From: Oribacterium sp. UBA3737
GTDB taxonomy: Bacteria; Bacillota_A; Clostridia; Lachnospirales; Lachnospiraceae
Assembly: GCA_002371295.1 (NCBI GenBank)
Contig: DFGZ01000369.1
Span: forward strand, 1-5,703
DNA: 5,703 bases
Direction of reading: 5' to 3'
Notes under the pieces: model-generated
Told to the model about the DNA's origin: nothing
Seen by the model: only the letters and a program-made list of their open reading frames with translations
Databases searched by the model: none
Translations under genes and position numbers: made by a program
Part shown: positions 1-5,471 of the stretch, one piece after another
Numbering within the stretch: position 1 is the first letter of the stretch
Layout: every line of letters starts with the position of its first letter

Positions 1-26
1 CACGAATGTGTGCGGTGGCGCTATCG

Positions 27-104
27 GTGAGTGGCAAATACTTTTGACACTCACGTCATTTTATCTATGTTGACCTACGTTGAACTGTTTCAAGTACAAT
101 TGAC
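27..104. repeat. Inverted repeat and spaced TTGAC motifs at left edge
   Basis: GTGAGTG at 27-33 and CACTCAC at 48-54 form a perfect 7-bp inverted repeat with a 14-nt loop. TTGAC occurs at 44-48, 70-74 and 100-104, with TTGAAC at 80-85; TTGAA (80-84) and TTCAA (89-93) also form a small inverted repeat. No open frame of useful length crosses positions 1-111 on either strand. Repeated short motifs near an end are known in some insertion sequences such as the IS21 family, so this may be the edge of an element lying to the left. I do not recognise a specific element. No T-run follows the hairpin in the direction of the adjacent regulator gene, so it is not a convincing terminator for it. Confidence 0.3.
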
Positions 105-111
105 CGGCTTA

Positions 112-1296
112 TCACAAAGCTCCAAACCGCTTTCTGAATGCGCTTGGTGTCATAGCATATTCTTTCTTAAAACACTTAACAAAATAATTGGAGTCAAGTA
201 TTCCAACGGAAGCAGCTATCTCCTGAATAGATGAAGCGGTCTGTCTCAGGAGATCGGCTGCTTTTTTTGCACGGATGTGGTTAAGATATGCCATAGGCGT
301 AGTGCCGGTCTCTTTTTTAAACTGATGACTAAGGGCACTGCTGCTGATGCTGAGTTCAGATGCCAGTTCCTCAAGGGTCAGAGACTTTTCGAAGTCATTT
401 TCCAAAAGATATATGAGACTTTGTACGGTGGTGCTGTACTTGTTCTCACGATAAGATTTTATGACATCACAGTACTCCCTGATAAGTCTTTCGTGCTCCT
501 GGTATATGCTGTCAATGCTTCGTGCCTTGGTTATGTTGAAAGAACTTTGGCCGGATATACGGTCATTTATTTCGGCGGGGAGTCCGGCATTTACGGCACC
601 TATACGAATAAGGGTTCTGGTAATGCCGGCGGATACTCTGGCTGTTTCGAGAGTGTGGCCGATTTTCGTGTATGAAACTGCCTTGTGCAGGAAGTGCCAT
701 GCCTCCAGAGCCTCTGTGAAATCACCTCTTTCGACAGCATTCATAAGACATTTTTCGTTGCTGTAATGCTCACGTACAAGCTGGGTGCGGAGCTCCTTTT
801 TTTCAGTTGAAGCCTCGATGTATGAAGAGGAGGGTGATAGCGCATAGAGCTTAACATTTCGTATGGTCTCATCTCCGGTGACTTCGGAAAAGAGGATATT
901 GAGATGATACTGCACATTCTGCTGAGGCTTTACGGTGTAGCGGCTTCTTTGACGGGCAAGATCCTCCGCAGAAAGGTCTTTGATTTTCAGGTGAGAGAGG
1001 AGTATGGTGATTTCTTCGGTGGAAAGAAGCTCTGTGCAGTAGGGACCGTAGGCAACAGGTATATCCCGGCATTTTCCAAAGAGAAATTTTATGCGGAAAG
1101 GGTCTTCATACAGCAGTAAATCAGAGTTGTTTAATGCTGAAAACAGCTCATTCAGCTCCTTTTCTGAAAAGAGCTGCTGAGACGGGTGTATACGGTATTT
1201 GCTTATAAATTCTGAAATTGCGGATTCAGAGTCGAAAATGTGAACCGGAATCAGTTCCAGATTTTCGAGAAAGCGGCAGGCGTCATAAAGATTCAT
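112..1296 (-). CDS. AraC/XylS-family transcriptional regulator
   Basis: A 394-residue DNA-binding regulator transcribed divergently from the PTS/beta-glucuronidase operon, so it is the likely local regulator, probably an activator. The C-terminal 100 residues are a typical AraC double helix-turn-helix: first helix pair around 307-331 (TLEELASELSISSSALSHQF), second around 356-389, containing YFVKCFKKEY and the family's closing MTPSAFRKRF. The N-terminal 290 residues are not a recognisable cupin. The middle part (about 180-280, with NAVERGDFTEALEAW, the arginine-rich segment ITRTLIRIGAVNAGL, and YQEHERLIREYCDVI) resembles the helical region preceding the DNA-binding domain in many clostridial AraC/YesN-like regulators. 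There is no membrane segment and no receiver domain, so a ligand is probably sensed in the cytoplasm; its identity is not visible. The start is the first Met after an in-frame TAG about 50 nt upstream, with no alternative ATG, GTG or TTG between. No clear Shine-Dalgarno precedes it, so translation may be weak. That it controls the neighbouring operon is inferred from position. Confidence 0.93.
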   Translation of the reverse strand: MNLYDACRFLENLELIPVHIFDSESAISEFISKYRIHPSQQLFSEKELNELFSALNNSDLLLYEDPFRIKFLFGKCRDIPVAYGPYCTELLSTEEITILLSHLKIKDLSAEDLARQRSRYTVKPQQNVQYHLNILFSEVTGDETIRNVKLYALSPSSSYIEASTEKKELRTQLVREHYSNEKCLMNAVERGDFTEALEAWHFLHKAVSYTKIGHTLETARVSAGITRTLIRIGAVNAGLPAEINDRISGQSSFNITKARSIDSIYQEHERLIREYCDVIKSYRENKYSTTVQSLIYLLENDFEKSLTLEELASELSISSSALSHQFKKETGTTPMAYLNHIRAKKAADLLRQTASSIQEIAASVGILDSNYFVKCFKKEYAMTPSAFRKRFGAL

Positions 1297-1424
1297 AGCA
1301 TTGGTCCGGTCAAAGCCGACAGCGATTTGTTTCGTGAGGTTTTCCCACTATAAGTGTGAGACAGATTCAGGAAATATATGTCAAAATAAAAATGCCGTTG
1401 TACCGGAAACTCCTTTCTGTGAGT

Positions 1425-1450
1425 GATTGTGAAAAAATATTATCACAATC
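1425..1450. promoter_or_regulatory. Perfect inverted repeat, candidate regulator operator
   Basis: GATTGTGA (1425-1432) and TCACAATC (1443-1450) are perfect 8-bp inverted halves around a 10-bp A/T-only spacer. The centre lies about 80 bp upstream of the predicted start of the rightward transcript, a usual place for an activator site. The halves resemble TGTGA/TCACA, but the spacer is 10 bp, not the 6 bp of a CRP site. AraC-family proteins more often bind direct repeats, so the divergent regulator is only one candidate. The same sequence could also form an RNA hairpin in the leader of the regulator gene. Confidence 0.5.
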
Positions 1451-1453
1451 TGC

Positions 1454-1459
1454 ATTATA
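1454..1459 (-). promoter_or_regulatory. Possible -10 element for the AraC-type gene
   Basis: On the minus strand this reads TATAAT, a consensus -10 pointing towards the regulator gene. The hexamer 17 bp upstream is a poor -35. If it is used, transcription would start inside the inverted repeat at 1425-1450, which would let a protein bound there repress the regulator gene. The region is A/T-rich, so a chance match is quite possible. Confidence 0.22.
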
Positions 1460-1502
1460 TTGCTATATCGTCAATAATATTCTAATGCAAAGAATGGAGT
1501 CC

Positions 1503-1511
1503 TGCTATAAT
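1503..1511 (+). promoter_or_regulatory. Extended -10 promoter of the PTS/glucuronidase operon
   Basis: TGCTATAAT contains a perfect TATAAT (1506-1511) with the TGn extension one base upstream, giving a predicted start near 1518. The expected -35 position (about 1482-1488, TAATGC-like) does not resemble TTGACA. A good extended -10 with a poor -35 is typical of activator-dependent promoters. This agrees with the divergent AraC-type gene and the inverted repeat about 80 bp upstream. The resulting leader would be about 195 nt. Confidence 0.55.
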
Positions 1512-1523
1512 GTCACCATCAGC

Positions 1524-1535
1524 TGAATCGATTCA
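1524..1535. promoter_or_regulatory. LacI/GalR-type operator overlapping the transcription start
   Basis: TGAATCGATTCA is a perfect 12-bp palindrome with a central CG. It fits the LacI/GalR-family operator form (TGAAWCGWTTCA, as for Cra/FruR-type proteins); the flank GC at 1522-1523 also agrees on one side. It sits about 6-18 bp downstream of the predicted start, where a bound repressor would block initiation or early elongation. It is shorter than the 14-bp catabolite-responsive cre form, so a dedicated LacI-type sugar repressor is more likely than CcpA. No LacI-family gene is in the window, so the protein would be encoded elsewhere. Confidence 0.5.
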
Positions 1536-1544
1536 AATTAATAA

Positions 1545-1600
1545 CCGGTACGGTATCGTTTGTACTGACTTCTGTTTATAACAACGAGAATCGTTACCGG
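1545..1600 (+). promoter_or_regulatory. Possible leader RNA hairpin
   Basis: CCGGTA (1545-1550) can pair with TACCGG (1595-1600). After an internal loop, TCGTT (1556-1560) can pair with AACGA (1583-1587). AACGA (1583-1587) could instead pair locally with TCGTT (1591-1595), so two structures compete. No T-run follows, and I see no sequence matching the RNA target of BglG/LicT antiterminators, which often control PTS operons of this superfamily. A structural or double-stranded DNA-binding role remains open. Confidence 0.28.
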
Positions 1601-1655
1601 ATGATATGTGGGTGGCATAGACACTGGCACCTGATATCTTCAGAATGAAAACTAC

Positions 1656-1688
1656 ATTCCGGAATGGCTATAAGAAGCCTGCCGGAAT
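1656..1688 (+). promoter_or_regulatory. Hairpin just upstream of the PTS ribosome binding site
   Basis: ATTCCGG (1656-1662) pairs with CCGGAAT (1682-1688), and inside it GGC (1666-1668) pairs with GCC (1677-1679), leaving an 8-nt A-rich loop. The left arm lies in a perfect 12-bp palindrome, CATTCCGGAATG (1655-1666). The structure ends 12 nt before the Shine-Dalgarno at 1701. There is no following T-run, so it is not an intrinsic terminator; it could affect translation or RNA stability. An alternative in-frame ATG at 1645 would place this sequence inside the coding region, but that start has no ribosome binding site. Confidence 0.35.
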
Positions 1689-1700
1689 AATCAAATTATC

Positions 1701-1707
1701 GGGGAGA
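1701..1707 (+). promoter_or_regulatory. Shine-Dalgarno that sets the PTS permease start
   Basis: GGGGAGA lies 6 nt before the ATG at 1714. The in-frame ATG at 1645 has no purine-rich sequence before it and would add 23 residues with no counterpart in the EIIB domain. Start at 1714 is therefore preferred. Confidence 0.8.
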
Positions 1708-1713
1708 ACAGAG

Positions 1714-3165
1714 ATGGCAAAGGATTATGAACTGATAGCCAGAGAAGTTGTTAAGAATGTAGGCGGCAGTGACAATGTCAAAGAGCTTACACATTGTGTG
1801 ACAAGACTGAGATTTATCCTTAAGGATAAGTCAAAGGTGGACAAGGAAGCACTTGAGAGCATCAACGGAGTCCTGAAGGTGATTGAAGCAAGCGGACAGA
1901 CTCAGGTGGTTATCGGCCAGGATGTTACAAAGGCTTACGATGCTGTTATGGCACTTCCGGAGGCGGCAGCCTGGGGACAGAACAGAGGAGCGGATTCCGA
2001 AGATACTGAAGATATCAGGGATATCGTTTCTGAAAACAAAAAGAAGACAAAGAAAAATGTCCTCGGAGACAAGTTTGTAGAGTATGTTTCCGCTATCTTT
2101 ACACCATTTATGGAAGCCTATATGGGAGCCGGACTTCTGAAGGGATTTGTAGTTCTTTTTGTCACTTTGGGTTTGCTTTCAAAGGAGTCAACAACATATC
2201 AGATTCTTTACTCCGCTGCTGACGGCGTATTCTATTTCATTCCGATTTTCATCGGTTATTCAGCAGGAAAGAAGTTTGGAGCCAAGCCCTTTTTGACTAT
2301 GGCTATGGCGGCAGCTATGGTTTATCCGAACATCGTAGCTCTTAAGTCTGCTGAAACGGCAGTTACCTTCATGGGAATCCCCGTGAACATGATAAGCTAC
2401 ACAAGCTCAGTACTTCCCATAATTGCAGCAGCTTTTGTTCAGGCCAAGTGGGAGAAGCTTCTCAAGAAGTTCCTGCCTGAGGTTGTTGCCGGTATATTTA
2501 TCCCGCTGCTTGACCTTCTTGTGATATTCCCTCTGACACTTATAGTTGTTGGACCTGTGACAGATTATGTTGGAAGAGGCATCGCCGTAATGATCGAGCT
2601 CGGTCTCAACACAGTTCCTCTTCTTGCAGGATTCCTGATGGCAGCGCTTTGGCCTGTAATGATCATTTTCGGTGTTCACTGGGGACTCATCCCTATCTGC
2701 ATGAACAACTATGCGGTTTTAGGCTATGACTATATCCTTCCTTTAACTGTAGGAACAAACTTCGGTATCGCAGCAGCAACATTTGCAGTATTCCTTAGAA
2801 CAAGAGACAAGAAGCTGAAGGAGCTTTCAGGAACATCAGCCCTGTCGGCATTTATCGGCGGAGTTACAGAGCCTGCCATCTACGGTGTACTTCTTGCAAG
2901 AAAGAAGGTTTTCGCCGCTATGTGCATCATCAACGGAATCGGCGGAGCCCTCTGCGCGGTAATGCATGTAACGAGAGACGTACAGATCTCTGTTAATGCT
3001 CTCACACTGCCTGCAATCTATGCAGTTTACGGCCCTTGGGGAATCGTGGCTATCGTTATCTCCATCGTGGGAGCTTTTGCGGCAGCATTTGTGACATTCA
3101 GAGAAGATAATGAGGATAAGCATTCCGGGTTTAAAACAACGGCAGCTCAGAAGGCTTCAGCCTGA
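1714..3165 (+). CDS. PTS sugar permease, fused EIIB-EIIC (glucose/beta-glucoside superfamily)
   Basis: A 483-residue inner-membrane permease of the phosphoenolpyruvate-dependent phosphotransferase system, which couples sugar uptake to phosphorylation. Residues 1-80 are an EIIB domain with the phosphorylated cysteine, Cys28, in ELTHCVTRLRF, the signature of the Glc/Bgl/Scr superfamily. A charged linker follows (about 88-118). Residues 120-465 are the hydrophobic EIIC domain with about ten membrane segments, carrying the conserved GVHWGLIPI (320-328) and GGVTEPAIYG (382-391) motifs. The protein ends soon after the last membrane segment, so the EIIA domain usual at the C-terminus of BglP-like proteins is absent; a separate EIIA must donate the phosphate, as with sucrose EIIBC proteins. 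It is the first gene of an operon with the beta-glucuronidase 29 nt downstream, so a glucuronide or glucuronate-containing oligosaccharide is the inferred cargo. Homology alone would suggest a beta-glucoside or related sugar. Family is certain; substrate is not. Confidence 0.95.
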   Translation: MAKDYELIAREVVKNVGGSDNVKELTHCVTRLRFILKDKSKVDKEALESINGVLKVIEASGQTQVVIGQDVTKAYDAVMALPEAAAWGQNRGADSEDTEDIRDIVSENKKKTKKNVLGDKFVEYVSAIFTPFMEAYMGAGLLKGFVVLFVTLGLLSKESTTYQILYSAADGVFYFIPIFIGYSAGKKFGAKPFLTMAMAAAMVYPNIVALKSAETAVTFMGIPVNMISYTSSVLPIIAAAFVQAKWEKLLKKFLPEVVAGIFIPLLDLLVIFPLTLIVVGPVTDYVGRGIAVMIELGLNTVPLLAGFLMAALWPVMIIFGVHWGLIPICMNNYAVLGYDYILPLTVGTNFGIAAATFAVFLRTRDKKLKELSGTSALSAFIGGVTEPAIYGVLLARKKVFAAMCIINGIGGALCAVMHVTRDVQISVNALTLPAIYAVYGPWGIVAIVISIVGAFAAAFVTFREDNEDKHSGFKTTAAQKASA

Positions 3166-3194
3166 GACAATGTAAAAAACGGAGATTTGAATAT

Positions 3195-5186
3195 ATGATG
3201 GAATCACTTTTATATCCCTGCATGACAGCCACAAGGATGAAGCTTTCCTTGGACGGGATGTGGAAATTTTCCTTTGACAGAGAAAAAACAGGAGAAGAAA
3301 AGCAGTGGGAGAAGGGGCTTTCTGAGTATGAAATGATGCCTGTTCCCGGAAGCTTTGCGGATCTCTTCACAGATAAAAAGAAAAAGAACTATTGCGGTGA
3401 TTTCTGGTATGAAACGGATTTTGCAGTGCCCTATTCGTGTGCCGGAAAGCGTAAATCCGGGAGGGTGCTTTTGAGATTCGGAAGCGTTACCCACAGGGCC
3501 AGGGTCTATCTGAACGGACAAAAGATCGGAGAGCATGAGGGAGGATTTCTTCCATTTGTTTTTGACATTACAGAGTATATCTGTCCGGGTGTGAACCGTC
3601 TTTCCGTTAAAGCCAACAACGAGCTTAATGAAGAGTGTCTTCCCTGCGGAACAGTCAAGAAAAACAAGGACGGAAGTCTCACGGCAAAGCCCTATTTTGA
3701 TTTCTTTAATTATTCCGGAATCCAGCGGAGCGTTGAGCTGTTATTTGTGCCTGAAACATCCATAGAGGATTACAGCTATGTTACAGAGCTTCCGGAGGGA
3801 AAAGCGAAGCTTGATTTAAAGGTTGAGCTAAGACAAAAGGAAGCCTTTGGGGAGGTCAATGTCTCTGTTAAGCTCATTGATGAAAACGGATGTGATGCCG
3901 CAGAAGCGAAGCTTCATCCTGTTGTTGCCCCGGAATTACAGGGCACATCTCTGGGTAAAGACTGTGGATGCGAAGTAAACCAGGTGGAAGCGGAAGCATC
4001 ATCCGGGAAATCGTCGGAGGATAATATCGGTTATAGCACATCCCATAAATCGGGTGGAGCTTCAGAGCCGGAGAATTTCTGGTATACAGCCTCCCTGTCA
4101 GTGGAAAATCCTGTCCTTTGGAATGTGAGAGATGCCCATCTCTATGACATTATCATAAGAGTGACCGGCAAAGACGGAAGTCTCATTGACGAGTATACGG
4201 ACAGAATTGGTATCAGGACCGTAGAAGTAAAGGGCAGAGAGATACTTATAAACGGAAAGCCTGTTTATCTCAAGGGCTATGGCAAGCATGAGGATTTCAG
4301 CATCCTGGGGAGAACCTTCAACTATTCAGTTGCAAGACGTGATTTTGAGTGCATGAAGTGGAATGGGGCAAACTGCTTCAGGACAAGCCACTATCCATAC
4401 GCCGATGAATGGTACCGCATGGCTGACGAAGAGGGCTTCCTCATCATCGATGAGGTGCCTGCGGTGGGAATGATGCGTTCAACCCACAATTTCGTTGATG
4501 CGGGAACCGGAAAGTATACTTATTTCTTTGAGACACCCACTGTGCCTGCTCTTAAGAAGAATCATCTTCAGCAGATAGCTGAAATGATGAAAAGAGACAA
4601 AAACCACCCCAGTGTCATAGCCTTCAGTCTTTTTAATGAACCGGAAACCACAAGTGAGTATGCATACGCATATTTTTCAGAGATATTTGAAGAGGCTAAA
4701 AAACTGGATCCTCAGAAGAGGCCGCTTACAGGGGCTCTCGAGAAGAACAGCAGCCCTGAAAAGTGCCGTTGCTATACTCTTCTTGATTTCATCTGTCTCA
4801 ACAGATATTACGGCTGGTACATAAGCGGCGGTGAAGATTTTGATGAGGCGGAAGGAAGGTTCAGGGATGAGCTTGACCGCTGGAAAGCTCTGGGAGTAGA
4901 TAAGCCCTTTGTCATGACTGAATTCGGTACAGATACTCTTGCGGGAAATCATTCGCTGCCAGGAACCATGTGGTCGGAGGAATATCAGAATGACTACTAT
5001 GAGATGAATTTCAGAGTGCTTGATGACTACGATTTCATACAGGGAGAGCTGGTATGGAACTTCGCTGATTTTGCAACCTCTGAGGGTATCTTCAGAGTTG
5101 GCGGAAACAAGAAGGGAATCTTCACAAGAGACCGCCAGCCGAAGTCGGCAGCTTTTGTACTGAAGAAAAGATGGGAAGAAATCTGA
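3195..5186 (+). CDS. uidA: Beta-glucuronidase (glycoside hydrolase family 2)
   Basis: A 663-residue cytoplasmic enzyme that hydrolyses beta-D-glucuronides to glucuronate and the aglycone or sugar. It aligns along its whole length with E. coli UidA/GusA (603 residues). Domains: GH2 sugar-binding domain (about 15-190), immunoglobulin-like domain (about 195-343) and TIM barrel (about 344-663). Visible key residues are acid/base Glu482 (FNEPET), nucleophile Glu576 (MTEFGTDTLAG), Asp169 (FDFFNYSG), Tyr538 and Tyr542 (CLNRYYGWY), Trp621, Arg634, and the uronate-recognising N-x-K motif Asn638/Lys640 (GGNKKGIF). The segment between AVG and HLQ (about 423-458) is as long as in E. coli, placing it with loop 1 enzymes that favour small glucuronides. 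About 50 extra residues (roughly 243-293), rich in Ser, Glu and Gly, lie in the middle domain. There is no signal peptide, so substrate must be imported, presumably by the upstream PTS. GGAG at 3181-3184 is 10 nt before the first of two adjacent ATGs, favouring 3195. The C-terminus ends at the normal barrel end with no added domain. Confidence 0.96.
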   Translation: MMESLLYPCMTATRMKLSLDGMWKFSFDREKTGEEKQWEKGLSEYEMMPVPGSFADLFTDKKKKNYCGDFWYETDFAVPYSCAGKRKSGRVLLRFGSVTHRARVYLNGQKIGEHEGGFLPFVFDITEYICPGVNRLSVKANNELNEECLPCGTVKKNKDGSLTAKPYFDFFNYSGIQRSVELLFVPETSIEDYSYVTELPEGKAKLDLKVELRQKEAFGEVNVSVKLIDENGCDAAEAKLHPVVAPELQGTSLGKDCGCEVNQVEAEASSGKSSEDNIGYSTSHKSGGASEPENFWYTASLSVENPVLWNVRDAHLYDIIIRVTGKDGSLIDEYTDRIGIRTVEVKGREILINGKPVYLKGYGKHEDFSILGRTFNYSVARRDFECMKWNGANCFRTSHYPYADEWYRMADEEGFLIIDEVPAVGMMRSTHNFVDAGTGKYTYFFETPTVPALKKNHLQQIAEMMKRDKNHPSVIAFSLFNEPETTSEYAYAYFSEIFEEAKKLDPQKRPLTGALEKNSSPEKCRCYTLLDFICLNRYYGWYISGGEDFDEAEGRFRDELDRWKALGVDKPFVMTEFGTDTLAGNHSLPGTMWSEEYQNDYYEMNFRVLDDYDFIQGELVWNFADFATSEGIFRVGGNKKGIFTRDRQPKSAAFVLKKRWEEI

Positions 5187-5226
5187 AATCGACTTATGAC
5201 ACTTATATCATAACATAATCGAATAT

Positions 5227-5262
5227 AAAACCGGGGTCAGAGTGATTTTGATCCCGGTTTTT
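5227..5262 (+). terminator. Intrinsic terminator of the PTS/glucuronidase operon
   Basis: AAAACCGGGGTCA (5227-5239) pairs with TGATCCCGGTTTT (5249-5261): 13 bp with one G-T wobble and a 9-nt loop, followed by T-rich sequence. It begins 41 nt after the beta-glucuronidase stop. The A-run on the left arm means it may also work on the minus strand, so it could stop transcripts coming from the insertion element on the right. Confidence 0.92.
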
Positions 5263-5287
5263 ATTTGTACCGTTTTGATGATGCAGA

Positions 5288-5434
5288 TTGACACAGGCTG
5301 TGTACATGACATAACATTTCTTTAACAGAGCTGTAATTACAGACAGGAAAGTTACTTGAAAACAGCATTCTGGTGATATGTCAAGAATTATTTGAAATTG
5401 TTTTTGAGGGATATTTCTAAAAATGAGTAACTTT
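5288..5434. repeat. Palindrome-rich non-coding stretch
   Basis: Between the operon terminator and the transposase end there is no convincing gene, but symmetry is dense. ACACAG-G-CTGTGT (5291-5303) is a 6-bp inverted repeat round one base. CTGTAATTACAG (5331-5342) is a perfect 12-bp palindrome. AAAGTTACT (5348-5356) and AGTAACTTT (5426-5434) are perfect 9-bp inverted copies 69 nt apart. This may include the right end of the IS110-family element and an associated structured RNA, or it may be older intergenic sequence. I cannot place the element boundary. Confidence 0.4.
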
Positions 5435-5441
5435 AATAAAC

Positions 5442-5470
5442 CTTCGCAAATCATTTTTTAAAAAGCGAAG
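5442..5470. repeat. Hairpin just downstream of the transposase stop
   Basis: CTTCGC (5442-5447) and GCGAAG (5465-5470) are perfect inverted copies separated by 17 nt. The spacer contains a T6A5 run that can pair with itself, extending the structure. On the minus strand it begins two bases after the transposase stop codon. The T-run lies inside rather than after the stem, so it is a weak terminator candidate; it may instead be a structural part of the element's end. Confidence 0.45.
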
Positions 5471-5471
5471 A

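Noticed and set aside
277..675. Plus-strand open frame of 132 codons inside the regulator gene
   Set aside because: It is an antisense shadow of the AraC-type gene; its translation shows no family resemblance.
1379..1384. Minus-strand TTGACA as a -35 for the regulator gene
   Set aside because: No acceptable -10 lies 16-18 bp downstream; the nearest, TATAGT (complement of 1347-1352), is 26 bp away.
1425..1450. CRP-type binding site
   Set aside because: The TGTGA/TCACA halves are 10 bp apart rather than 6, and CRP-cAMP control is not expected in clostridial sugar operons.
1645..1713. Upstream in-frame ATG extending the PTS protein by 23 residues
   Set aside because: No ribosome binding site precedes it, whereas the ATG at 1714 has GGGGAG at good spacing and matches the normal start of EIIB domains.
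5288..5317. Plus-strand TTGACA with TAACAT 18 bp later as a promoter
   Set aside because: The -10 matches only four of six bases and no plus-strand gene follows; it may be chance within the palindrome-rich stretch.
5203..5454. Minus-strand open frame of 83 codons
   Set aside because: It overlaps the operon terminator, has no recognisable domain or good ribosome binding site, and lies between the terminator and the transposase end.
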